From Asterionellopsis glacialis (Eukaryota > Bacillariophyta > Plagiogrammaphyceae > Rhaphoneidales > Asterionellopsidaceae): 51,675 bases of DNA. Position 1 is the first letter of the stretch. Each line of letters starts with the position of its first letter. The translations under genes and the position numbers were made by a program. The stretch is from contig WKLE02001311.1 of assembly GCA_014885115.2 (NCBI GenBank), positions 2,932 through 54,606 of the forward strand, written 5' to 3'. This document shows, piece after piece, positions 9,797-19,847 of the stretch. The notes beneath the pieces were generated by a model. The model saw nothing but the letters and a program-made list of their open reading frames with translations. It did no database searches and was not told the origin of the DNA.

Positions 9797-10638
9797 TGTG
9801 ATTGATTCGTTGTTTTATGTATTCAATTTTGTAGTTTCTTTTTATGACAGGATCGATCCAGGTGTTTTGATTTCTGACCCGAGAAAAGCAAAATTATTAA
9901 TTATTTTGGGACCAAAATACGGAGACTACAGAACCGTCTCCAATAGGTAGAATTCTACGCAATGCCGAATTGATTCCCACAGGACTATTGATGTTTTTGA
10001 TTCGTGCAAATATGTAAGAGATAAATCGCAGTTTTTTTTTCTCGTACACACGACTGGGTTTGCCGCCAAATGCTGCCTGGGCAATCTCTTGGACCTCTAG
10101 AGGACCTAGCTAAGACTTGTCCTCTACTAGACTCTCTCTCTAGAGGCCTAGCAAGGCTCCTAAGACTAGTCTAGGACCTCTAGTAGTCTAATACTAGGAC
10201 TAGGACCTAGAGAGTTACTTCCTTTCACAGGATCGACCATGAATGCATGTCCAATTTTACTGACTGTAATACTCATGGCGCTTTCCAGCTAGGACTAGTC
10301 CCATGCAGCAGAGGTGCAATGACGACATGCATCCAAGAAAAAGACAGGGATGACAGAAAGACACTTCACCATAGTGTACACGTAAACTTAGATAGCAGTC
10401 CGGACAAATATTACCTGCACCTCTGGTGGGTCCTAGAGGACTACCAACCTTTTTGGCATGCTCAAGTGATAGCTAATTTTCTCAAACTATTCCTTGTGTA
10501 TTAATAGATACCGTACCAAAGATACAGTCAGCACTTGGAACAACCTCCTGTATTACCATGATAATATTTTGCCTACACTACGAAGAGTAGTATGAAAAAT
10601 CACCATTAAGTACTTTAGCTAATATCATATTCTATACT
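9797..10638. other. Intergenic, with CTAG-rich island
   Basis: I find no convincing gene. An 85-codon plus-strand ORF at 10247-10504 has no recognisable motif and looks like chance. The main feature is the CTAG-rich island at 10088-10215, listed separately. Smaller pieces of the same kind occur at about 10288-10302 (agctaggactagtccc) and about 10430-10440 (tcctagaggact). Confidence 0.45.
10088..10215. repeat. CTAG-rich palindromic island
   Basis: About 128 bp built almost entirely from short variants of 'tcctctagagga', 'ctaggacctag' and 'agactagtcta'. CTAG occurs many times, usually inside longer self-complementary words such as ACCTCTAGAGG and GACTAGTC. Fragments of the same vocabulary recur near 2440-2460, 11808-11832, 23890-23960, 36700-36735, 37752-37775 and 46730-46881. 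This is not a simple microsatellite, because the spacing between units varies. Confidence 0.75.
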
Positions 10639-11541
10639 CTAATATTTGGATTTCAATTTAATGAGTTCTGTTTGACACTGTGTAACTTGTTCTGCCTTAA
10701 CGCATACTTGTTTTTGTGATTGTTGGATTTCTTGAGAAGAAACATAAGATGGTGAGAACATATTTAAATATTTTTGTGCTTGTAACTGTTGATAAGAAGC
10801 TTTGTGTTGTAATGAGAAAAATATCAATCCATCTATCCACGCTTCTTCTAATAGTGCTATCAATAATATGCAATTATCCGACTTTTCTCTATTATCCTGA
10901 TTATCACCATCTTCCTTTGAGGATTGAATAGAACAAAGAGCCATAATGTATTCTTGTGTATGTTCAAGTGCTAACATAATATCATTGTGAGAAAATAACT
11001 GTAATTTCAATTCAAATATACTTGAATCTGTTACACCTTCATTTTGTAAAACTTTAAAAATTGTCTCCATGTGCTCATAAAGTGTATCCAATGCTTCACT
11101 TTCTCGAATCTCCAAAGTAGACATGATACCGCAACATGACGATGATGACGAACCTGTTGATATTGACGTTCTCGACATGGACGCAGAACAACAGAATGTT
11201 GTTGTTGTTGTTTCGGAAGCGGAACTTATGCTGTTCGTGTCATAATCATCATCAGTCAATACAGTCTCAAGAGTTTGGTCGTCGTCGTCATCATCATCAG
11301 CAGCATTATCCCACATGACAGATTTCAATGGAATCATGACATCATTTTGATCCTGTTGTGTTTGCTGACCTCTTTCACCACAGCATTCATCTGACGATGC
11401 CAACTCCTCCTCTGTTGCTTCTGTTCTTAAAAATGTATTTAAAAGTGGTAGGATACATGTATCATAGACGAAGATCATTTCGTGCGTGACTCTTTTATGT
11501 ATTATTTTAGATTGTTTTATGTTTTTTAGGTCTGATTTCAT
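10639..11541 (-). CDS. Hypothetical protein, acidic and Ser/Thr-rich centre
   Basis: A 300-residue ORF from the ATG at 11541. I do not recognise it. The first 40 residues are basic then mildly hydrophobic (MIFVYDTCILPLLNTFL). Residues about 80-140 are low-complexity (an Asp run, then Ser/Thr stretches with two CC pairs). Residues about 140-285 look alpha-helical (ALDTLYEHMETIFKVLQNEG, IMLALEHTQEYIMALCSI, LLIALLEEAWIDGLIFF) and end in a Gln/Lys-rich probable coiled coil. The helical half argues for a real gene rather than chance. No signal peptide or transmembrane segment is obvious. It is transcribed away from the transhydrogenase gene, leaving a shared 1.16-kb upstream region. Confidence 0.6.
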   Translation of the reverse strand: MKSDLKNIKQSKIIHKRVTHEMIFVYDTCILPLLNTFLRTEATEEELASSDECCGERGQQTQQDQNDVMIPLKSVMWDNAADDDDDDDQTLETVLTDDDYDTNSISSASETTTTTFCCSASMSRTSISTGSSSSSCCGIMSTLEIRESEALDTLYEHMETIFKVLQNEGVTDSSIFELKLQLFSHNDIMLALEHTQEYIMALCSIQSSKEDGDNQDNREKSDNCILLIALLEEAWIDGLIFFSLQHKASYQQLQAQKYLNMFSPSYVSSQEIQQSQKQVCVKAEQVTQCQTELIKLKSKY

Positions 11542-12697
11542 TTTTTTGTTGTCTTGCTCAGATTAGATTTTATGTGTGGTGCTCTGAGATACCGCCTACA
11601 AACGCGAACCGTGATTGATGTAATAGGCTTGAAAGTCGGTCTACGAATGAGATTTTGTTCCCACGCCGACACCCTTGAATCGTGTCAAAGTGCACGACCG
11701 CAAGCAGAATCCGCGGGTGCTGACTCGTGTCTTTCAAAAAAACCTAAGTCTAGACTGCTTGTACCGTACCTACTAAAATATGGTGTAACAAGTATTTATT
11801 AATAACAATAACTCTCTAGAGGACTAGTCCTTGCGGCGTGCGTCCCTGCCTTTTTCATGCGTGCGTACACACTCGAGAAAAATCGATCAACAAAAAATCT
11901 GCAAGAAAAGAAATCATCAGATTAGGAGTGTTTGGACGCAATCTTCTACTTGCAAAGGATATACTGTAAATCCTGATTTTGTGACACTTCGAGAGAGAAA
12001 TTTGTGTTGAAGTTCTGACGAAAGCATACCACAACTTAACAATAATTGATGTAAGTAGAATCTAGTAAGAAATGTACATAGTTGACAAAGATATGCTTTG
12101 CGTAGATTCCAGTACTGAGATCTTCCGGAAGCTATCGATTGGGTGATTGACGGAGGAATGGGACGAAAAAAAAATCTGAGATACTACTGTAGATCACGGA
12201 TCTTTTGTTGGCGCAGATCAGCGAAAAAACCCTCATCATTGGCAGTTAGTGCACGCAAGTGGAAGACACGGTCATAACACCAGCAGCAGTGGCTCCGAAG
12301 TGTTCTACTTCACTGAAGAGATTGTTCAACCTGATCTTTCTGTCTACGGCTGCAAGTAGTGGGCAGGTCAAGATTCTTTAAGAGAGGACTGTTCATCAAA
12401 GGGTAACGACTGCACTTCCTGATTGATCGGATCTTATCTCAGTGACTGGTACAGAGTTTGGCTGTGGGAACAGAGCACTATCGAAAAAGAAGAAAACCGT
12501 GTTCCTTTCAGAGTAATGTAAGAATATGGCGAGAACAATGGTGTGCAATTATGGATTCAAAATTTGTTTATGTCACTCAAACACTAATTGCCTGATCGTT
12601 TTTGTTCTTTTCTACCTTATGTGCTGCATTTTTTACTCCTTTCACGGAAAACTCCAACGGACAAACAGAACCGTAGAAAACACACCCACAAAGAAAA
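11542..12697. other. Divergent intergenic region between the unknown gene and transhydrogenase
   Basis: It should contain the upstream regions of both flanking genes. It carries a CTAG element at 11808-11832 (ctctctagaggactagtcc). ORFs at 12526-12851 overlap the true transhydrogenase start in other frames and have no recognisable product. I can identify no TATA or initiator element with confidence. Confidence 0.4.
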
Positions 12698-15600
12698 ATG
12701 CTTCGTTTTGCTCAAAAAAGTTCATCTTCGTTACTCCAGCGTCGTATTTTGCAAACTCCCGGGGTTTCTGTGTCTGGATTACGTGCATTTTCAGCTAATC
12801 CACAAGATGGTGCTTCTAGTCCTCCAAAGGGCATCCCTTATGATAAGTTGACTGTCGGTGTCCCTAAAGAGAATTTTCCATTGGAAAAACGTGTTGCTGC
12901 CACACCCGAATCTGTTCAACGTTTAATTAAACCAGGTTTCAATGTAATTATTGAAGAAGGTGCTGGATCGAAAGCTCATTTTAGCGATGCTGACTATCAA
13001 GGTGCCGGTGCCAAGATTGTATCACAAGATGAATTATGGAAACAATCTGATATTGTTTTGAAATTACGTCCACCATCTGTGGAGGAAGCCAAGGCATTGG
13101 AAGATCGCACATTAATTTCTTTTTTGTGGCCTGCACAAAACAAAGAATTGGTTGATCAATTATCCGAACAAAAGGCTACAGCCTTTGCCATGGATTGTAT
13201 TCCACGTACATTAAGTCGTGGACAAACCTATGATGCCTTGAGTTCTCAAGCTAACATTTCAGGTTATCGTGCTGTCTTGGAAGCCTCCAATGAATTTGGT
13301 AGATTCTTTGCAGGACAAATGACAGCAGCTGGTAAGGTGCCCCCAGCCAAAGTTTTAGTAATTGGTACAGGTGTTGCTGGACTAGCGGCCATCCAAACGG
13401 CTAAGAATATGGGTGCTGTCGTACGTGCCTTTGATGTTCGTCCTGTGACCAAAGAACAAGTTGAAGCTATGGGTGGACAATTTCTAGAAGTTGATTATCA
13501 AGAAGATGGTTCTGGTGCTGGTGGATATGCTAAGGAAATGTCTAAGGAATGGCATGCTGCTGCAAGACAAATGTTAACCAAACAATGTGCAGAAGTTGAC
13601 ATTGTCATTACAACTGCCTTAATTCCCGGAAGGCCTGCTCCTCTCATGGTTACCAAAGAAATGGTGGGTAAAATGAAATCTGGAAGTGTTACTGTTGATT
13701 TAGCTGCAGAGACAGGTGGTAATATTGAAACTACTGTTAAGGATGAAAAGTTTATCACTGATAATGGCGTAACATGTTTGGGGTACACGGATCTCCCCTC
13801 AAGGTTGCCCACGACAAGTTCCGCATTATACAGTAATAACATATCAAAATTCTTATTGAGTGCTGGACCACAAACTACCAAGGAAAGTGGATACTTCCAT
13901 ATTGATCATGAAGATGATGCCGTACGCGGTATGCTTGTGTTAGAAAACGGTAAATTAATGTGGCCCGCACCTTTGCCACCACCGCCACCACCTACTGAAA
14001 AGAAGGATGATGCAGCGGAAGTGAAAGAAGTGCCTGTTGATTACCGTGCACCCTATGTAGCAGGTGCCAAGACGGCATCATATACAGCAGCTGCTATTTT
14101 AGGTGTGGGTGCTATTGCACCTAATCCAGCCTTTTCTGCCATGTTTACAACCTTCGCCTTATCCAACATCATTGGAGTTCAAGTTGTCTTGGGTGTAACA
14201 CACGCTCTTCATTCACCCTTAATGGCTGTTACGAATGCTATCAGTGGAACAACTGCCTTGGGTGGTATGCACTTGTTGGCACATTCTACTTCTCCCATGG
14301 TTACACTCTTGGGAGCAACTGCAACAACTCTCAGTACTGTTAATATCGTAGGTACGTGCTCATGCTATTGTATAGACGCATACATCGTCGTATGTTCAGA
14401 TATTTTGACAAATTTTGTTTTAAAAGATTCTTGATTACTCACACTGGTTACCTATGTCTCTGCATCTGCTCTTTGTACGAACTACAGGTGGTTTCATTGT
14501 AACTACGAAAATGTTGGACATGTTCAAGCGTCCCGATGATCCCCCAGAATACTACCACCTTTATGGTATCCCCGCTGCTGGCGCCCTCACAATGTACACT
14601 GCAGGAAGTATGTCTGGTAAATTCCCGGAGATCGATGCTGCAGCGGCTACAATGTCTGGATTGCTTTGTATTGGTGGTATTGGTGGATTGTCATCCCAAA
14701 AAACTGCTCGATTGGGTGCGGTATCAGGACAAGCCGGTGTAGCCTTGGGCGTTGCCTCAACCTTGGGACATTTGAGTCCTAGTATGGGAAGTACTGCCAC
14801 TATTGCTGGATTGATGGCTGCTGGTGGTGCAGCTGGACATTATATTGGTCATCGTGTTGAACCCACCTCACTCCCTCAAACCGTAGCTGCCTTCCATTCT
14901 CTCGTTGGCCTTGCTGCTAGTTCAGCTGCTGTTGGAGATTTCATGAATGTTGCCGATACCACACAACTGGACAAGGTCCATTTGGCAAGTGTCTATCTTG
15001 CCAGTGTCATTGGTAGCGTTACCTTCACTGGGTCACTCGTTGCCTTTGGTAAACTCGATGGACGATTAGATTCTTCTCCTATGCAGCATCCTGCACGTGA
15101 TCAAATCAATATGGGTTTGGGTGCCGCAACACTTGGTGCTGGTGCAGTAGTTATGGGTGGACCAGAGGCTGGTACAGGCCTTGCCGCTCTTGGTGGTGCA
15201 CTCACTACTAGTGGTATCCTTGGTTGGCATATGACTGCATCCATTGGTGGTGCCGATATGCCTGTGGTTATTACTGTTTTGAACAGTTACTCTGGATGGG
15301 CACTCTGTGCTGAAGGATTCATGCTTGATATGCCTATCCTTACTACTGTCGGTGCTCTCATTGGATGCTCCGGTGCGGCTCTAACCAAAATCATGTGTGA
15401 CGCGATGAACCGTGACATTGTAAGTGTTATTCTTGGTGGGTACGGTACCAAGTCTAGTGCTGGTGGCAAAGCTATGGAATTCTCTGGTGAGGCCACTATG
15501 ACTTCAGTCGATGATACTGTGAAGTTGCTTGCTGATAGTCAAAGTGTCATTATTGTACCTGGATATGGCTTAGCAGTTGCCAAGGGACAATACCCTCTGA

Positions 15601-16121
15601 AGGATATGGTTGATACCTTGATCAAGGCAGGAAAGAAAGTAAGATTCGGTATCCACCCCGTTGCTGGACGTATGCCTGGACAACTCAATGTAAGTGTGCA
15701 AAATCAAAAAAGAACGTATGAATTTGTAAACGGTATTTGCCATTTTGACTTTTTACTAAAACTTTTGTTTTCAATCAAAACTCAGGTTTTGCTTGCTGAA
15801 GCTGGTGTGCCATACGATATTGTGGAAGAACTTGAAGAAATTAACGATGATTTTGATGAGACCGATGTTGTACTTGTAATTGGTGCCAATGATACTGTGA
15901 ACTCTGCTGCAGAAGATGACCCGAACTCTGAAATTGCTGGTATGCCCGTGTTACGTGTCTGGAGGTCCAAGCAAGTTATTGTCATGAAGCGTAGTCTTGC
16001 TGCTGGATATGCTGGTGTAGACAACCCTGTCTTCCTCAAGGACAATACTGATATGCTTCTTGGCGATGCCAAGGATACTTGTGAGAAACTTGCAGCTGGT
16101 GTGAAGGAAATTTGCCTTTGA
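12698..16121 (+). CDS. NNT: Proton-translocating NAD(P) transhydrogenase
   Basis: Couples hydride transfer between NADH and NADP+ to proton flow across, most likely, the mitochondrial inner membrane. Exons 12698-14351, 14488-15689 and 15786-16121 (introns 136 and 96 nt, GT-AG) give 1,063 residues, close to the usual 1,050-1,090 of fused enzymes. The start gives a basic, Ser/Leu-rich presequence ([16 protein letters not shown]). Domain I has [16 protein letters not shown], the NAD fold [13 protein letters not shown] (about 218-230) and [12 protein letters not shown] poly-Pro/acidic linker leads to the membrane domain with [18 protein letters not shown]. Domain III has VPGYGLAVA (about 905), [13 protein letters not shown] and VIGANDTVN for NADP(H). 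Order is alpha then beta, as in animals. The second intron is a multiple of three without a stop, so splicing there cannot be inferred from frame alone. I placed it because the conserved [12 protein letters not shown] is otherwise interrupted. Confidence 0.96.
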
Positions 16122-16994
16122 ATTTGATTTAGTGAACCTCGGTTAGCACTTCCTCATCCCCGAAAAAAGTTGAAAAGTAGCGACGCGAGAAACAAAAAGA
16201 GAAGAGCGATGTAGCATCATTTGTTTAAATTTTTAAATTTGTCATCGATTGTTCCAGAATGCAAGAATACTGCTCTAAACTAAAAAAATGTACATGTTTA
16301 GTAAAATCCTTGTGTAATGACTTCTGCATCAGTCTTCTCAATACCTATCTCATTTTTTTTGTGGTAAGTTTGACATCAATGAATGTTATCTGCTAAAATA
16401 GGAACTCCATCAGATCTTCGACATCTGTACATGAAACCTTATAACTTGTAAACTAAGAAGTGCCCTCTTCATTTAGACAAAAACTTACAACGCCGTCGAA
16501 GAAAGATAAAATATGAGATAGATCATACACTCCGGTGCTATTGGGTCTTGAACAATTGTCGAAACATTCTCCGATATTCTTTGAGAACAACCTCTAGTAG
16601 AGAATCGAAATAAATGAGGTCATCGTGCAACCGTTTACGACTTCAATCATCGTTGGTATTCAAACTGAATCTCTCACGACTCGACTCGACTCAACTCAAC
16701 TCGCCTTGGTGACACCCGAGTGAATCGATTTTCCTAGTCAGTAAGCTTGTCTGTGCTTGCTGCTAGATCAGAAGACCCGGAAGTGTATCTTCCACATGCG
16801 TGTTTTTCTCGTGAATCATAGGCGCCTGTTGTATGATGTGTGTCAACGTGTTTTTTTCCAACTCATTCATTCGAATGTTTTGCTTTCCTCTTCCAAAGCA
16901 ATCTCTTTGACACAGTCTTACCTGTGTCACAACAAGCTCAAAGTAAATATCTATCCTTCTAGAGAACTTCCATAATCATTCAGTTACATTAACC
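16122..16994. other. Intergenic, 3' of transhydrogenase and upstream of the plastid-type precursor
   Basis: I see no gene. A short pentanucleotide repeat of CGACT/CAACT units lies at 16676-16702. A 72-codon ORF at 16757-16975 has no recognisable motif and lies directly upstream of the gene starting at 16995, so it is more likely leader or promoter sequence. Confidence 0.4.
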
Positions 16995-17588
16995 ATGAAG
17001 ATCCAATCTCTTGCTATCATCGCGATTTCTACGGTTTCTACTAGTGTCAATGCATTTTGCCCTCCTTCCAATCAACGCAGTGGCTCTTTGCTTTCGGCTA
17101 CTGCCAACAACAACAAAAATAACGTCTGGGGGTCTGCTGCTGCAGCAGCCGTAATGGGGTGGACCCTTGTATCTCAAATTGCTGTGGCAAGTCCATTGGA
17201 AGATCTTGAACAACAACAGCAATACCAATATCAACCAAGTTCCACCATTGTAGTATCTTCAAGTATTATGGATAATTTGTTTGAAAAGGAACCCGAACCA
17301 ACCTATGAAAAATTAGATTTCTCGTTACCTACATATGGTGCTGCTACCAAGGCCGGATTTGGTGAGGGCAAGGAAGCCAAGTTAGGAAAATTATCTGATA
17401 GCTTGACCGATCCAGGTGCAGGTGAAGCAGAGAAGCAGGCAGCTGCTATGCGCAAGGCTGAAGAGGCACGTCAACAACGCAAGGCAGAACAAAAAGAAGC
17501 CTTGAAACGACAACAAGAACAAGACAAGATCCGTGAAGCTGAAAAAAAGGCTGAGCGTGAACGTCGTATGAGAGGTATTTTTGAGTAA
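16995..17588 (+). CDS. Small plastid-targeted, possibly thylakoid-lumen protein
   Basis: A 197-residue precursor. Residues 1-20 form a signal peptide (MKIQSLAIIAISTVSTSVNA) followed directly by FCPP. Phe at +1 after a small-residue cleavage site is the hallmark of diatom plastid pre-sequences. A Ser/Asn-rich transit-like stretch follows, then a second hydrophobic segment (about 47-67, AAAAAVMGWTLVSQIAVA) before SPLEDL, which could be a thylakoid transfer signal or a membrane anchor. The mature part has a Gln/Tyr patch, a conserved-looking KLDFSLPTYGAATKAGFGEG (about 111-130) and a long, highly charged Ala/Glu/Lys/Arg/Gln helix to the end. I do not recognise the family. The targeting reading is inference from the N-terminus. 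It has no introns. Confidence 0.75.
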   Translation: MKIQSLAIIAISTVSTSVNAFCPPSNQRSGSLLSATANNNKNNVWGSAAAAAVMGWTLVSQIAVASPLEDLEQQQQYQYQPSSTIVVSSSIMDNLFEKEPEPTYEKLDFSLPTYGAATKAGFGEGKEAKLGKLSDSLTDPGAGEAEKQAAAMRKAEEARQQRKAEQKEALKRQQEQDKIREAEKKAERERRMRGIFE

Positions 17589-18004
17589 ACATCCAAATAG
17601 TTAAGATCCGATCGAAGCCAAAGTACAACAGTATATGTTTTACGACCAAAATGCAACACTTTTGTTACGACACGAGTTTCTGGTCGCTGGTGAAGATTCT
17701 ATGAACTCATGAAATCATTTAAATTGTGCATATTACAAAAGCAAGCTATAATCGTCTCACAAAGAAGATAAATAACAATTGTGCAGTAATCTCTAGGAAA
17801 ACATTAAGAATGCAACCAGATTTACTTCGGCACTACAGTTTTCAACTGTACTTTTCAAAACTCAACTTTCTCACTATAATGTCGATTTAAATACAGAGAA
17901 CTAAGAATCTACTATCCATCTTCACGACTAATTCACTTTACGTCGCTATGATGTGTTCAAAAGAAGCTTTCTTCTTAGAAGCCACAGCTTCCTTGTTATG
18001 ACTT
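17589..18004. other. Convergent intergenic region
   Basis: This is the shared 3' flank of two convergent genes. I see nothing beyond AT-rich untranslated-type sequence. Confidence 0.4.
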
Positions 18005-19282
18005 TTATAATTTGGATTGACTCCCTCCTAATGATGACGGAATTTGCCACTCATGCTCTGGATTGTCTAATTCATCAAAGTATGCATCAATATATTCTTG
18101 AGACACATCTTCAATTTTAGAAGGTGACCATTGTGGATTATTATCTCGATCAATCAATACAGATCGGATTCCACGATAAAAATCACCATGAGGGGGATTT
18201 TTCATACATGATTGACCCATACGAAATTCCATTTGTAAACATTCGCCAACTGTAGAGCATTCGTGCAATCCACGTTTCAAACCCTCCAGTGTTAATTTGA
18301 GTGATGTGGGCGACATTTTAGATATAGAGTCCAATGTTGTAGAAGAAAAGTCGTTAATGTCTCCACCATCATTGTTCAATTGTTCCAATCTCACTACAAG
18401 ATCTCCCAGACCAACACCGTTACCACTAGTCGAACTTTTATCCAAAGAATCACCAAAGACTTTTTCAATGACAGATGAGTGTTGACTCAAAAACGAATCT
18501 TGTGGTAACCCTGTAGAGGGTGTTTCATGGAAGGATGTAATAACAGATGATAAATCTTGTACTGTTTCAGTCGTACGTTCGCCAGTTTCATCCGCAGTTT
18601 TAAATTTCGTTGCCTCGACAATAGCTTGTTCCAAATCCTTTAAGCGCGACGATGGTACAAAATGTGTTGCAATACCAGCATGGATTAAATCAGACGCATT
18701 TAAACGTTTTCCTGACAAAGCCAAGTAGGGTGCCAATCCGGATGCAGGTGAAAACAACCTTGGCATCCAATATGTGCTACCCACATCCGGAAACAATCCA
18801 ATAGCAGTTTCAGGCATACTCCACATGGTATGTTCTGTTGCGATACGGTATTGATTCCAAATAGAGATGCCTACACCACCACCCATAACAACACCATCCC
18901 ATATAGATATGCATGGTTTAGTATAGGTTGCTAATGCATGATTCACCTTATATTCATCATGAAAAAAATCGCTTGTAAGTAGTCCTTTATAACCTTTTCC
19001 GTGTTGTTTATCACATTGTTCCACACCAGCATTATAGACACTCTTGACATCACCTCCTGCACAAAATGCATATCTACGTTTTTTACCCTCTGGAGGATCT
19101 TCCAAGGCAGAACTACGGAGTAATACGGCTTGCAATGTATCATCTTTATGCCATTCCATTAGCATATCTTCCATCATATGAACCATATCTAATGTTAATG
19201 CATGTAATGCCTTTGGATGATTTAATTGCAAAATACCTAGATTGGCAGATCGGGATGGTAAAATTTTCGTTGTAAATCTCAT
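18005..19282 (-). CDS. HIBCH: 3-hydroxyisobutyryl-CoA hydrolase-type enzyme with C-terminal SKL
   Basis: A 425-residue member of the crotonase superfamily. It probably hydrolyses 3-hydroxyisobutyryl-CoA in valine breakdown. Family signatures in order are LQLNHPKALHALTLDMV near the N-terminus, the oxyanion-hole segment AFCAGGDVKSVY (about 72-83), VMGGGVGISIWNQYRIATE and MPETAIGLFPDVGSTYWMPR (about 130-170), and the C-terminal FYRGIRSVLIDRDNNPQW typical of HIBCH rather than plain enoyl-CoA hydratase. There is a low-complexity insert around 235-300. The last three residues are SKL, a canonical type-1 peroxisomal targeting signal. The N-terminus (MRFTTKILPSRSANLG) is short and starts almost at the domain, leaving little room for a mitochondrial presequence. 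Plant homologues are peroxisomal and animal ones mitochondrial. Single exon, ATG at 19282. Confidence 0.9.
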   Translation of the reverse strand: MRFTTKILPSRSANLGILQLNHPKALHALTLDMVHMMEDMLMEWHKDDTLQAVLLRSSALEDPPEGKKRRYAFCAGGDVKSVYNAGVEQCDKQHGKGYKGLLTSDFFHDEYKVNHALATYTKPCISIWDGVVMGGGVGISIWNQYRIATEHTMWSMPETAIGLFPDVGSTYWMPRLFSPASGLAPYLALSGKRLNASDLIHAGIATHFVPSSRLKDLEQAIVEATKFKTADETGERTTETVQDLSSVITSFHETPSTGLPQDSFLSQHSSVIEKVFGDSLDKSSTSGNGVGLGDLVVRLEQLNNDGGDINDFSSTTLDSISKMSPTSLKLTLEGLKRGLHECSTVGECLQMEFRMGQSCMKNPPHGDFYRGIRSVLIDRDNNPQWSPSKIEDVSQEYIDAYFDELDNPEHEWQIPSSLGGSQSKL

Positions 19283-19847
19283 ACTTGTTGTTGATTATCC
19301 AAGAGGGCTTAATTCAAAAAATGACGACTGGTTATGATCGTGAAAGTGTCCGATGAATTATAGACGATGATGATTTTAACAATAATATTGCGGACAGTAT
19401 TATTATTTGGTCAGAGACGTTCAACAAGATCTCGGGATCGATGTGTCAAGTGAGTCTAACCATTGGAAGCCACTCGTACGATACTGTCGGACAGCTCTTT
19501 CGGACCCTACGATACCATCCTGCTGTTTTTGTCTCGCGCGTAGAAACCGGTAGTCCAACGTATTACCTGTACATTACCACAATACAAAGTCCTCCCTACC
19601 ATACCGGTATGGTACCTGTCTAAAGGACTAACAAGTAGATGACTCGTAGGCTCTTTACCATGGGATCTAACAGTAAAGGTAGTCCCATAATCGTACTTGT
19701 CCGGCAAGGGTAGCTCTCATTATTTTTTCTAGGACTACAGTCAGTAGGTATTAATTATGTTTTAAGAATTAAAATGTATGCGTGGAGTCTTCTCATGGCC
19801 TCTACAAAGAACAGAAGGTATTAGAAAAGGGCCCCTTATGTATTAGT
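19283..19847. other. Intergenic with long perfect palindrome
   Basis: There is no gene that I can support. At 19597-19614 lies a perfect 18-bp palindrome, TACCATACCGGTATGGTA. It is flanked by related 'gtacctg', 'aggacta' and 'accggta' words between about 19545 and 19740, the same vocabulary as other intergenic islands in this window. Confidence 0.55.

Noticed and set aside
10247..10504. 85-codon plus-strand ORF
   Set aside because: It lies within CTAG-rich intergenic DNA and has no recognisable motif.
12526..12851. Upstream ORFs overlapping the transhydrogenase start
   Set aside because: They are out of frame with the enzyme and lack recognisable sequence. The ATG at 12698 gives a good presequence joined to domain I.
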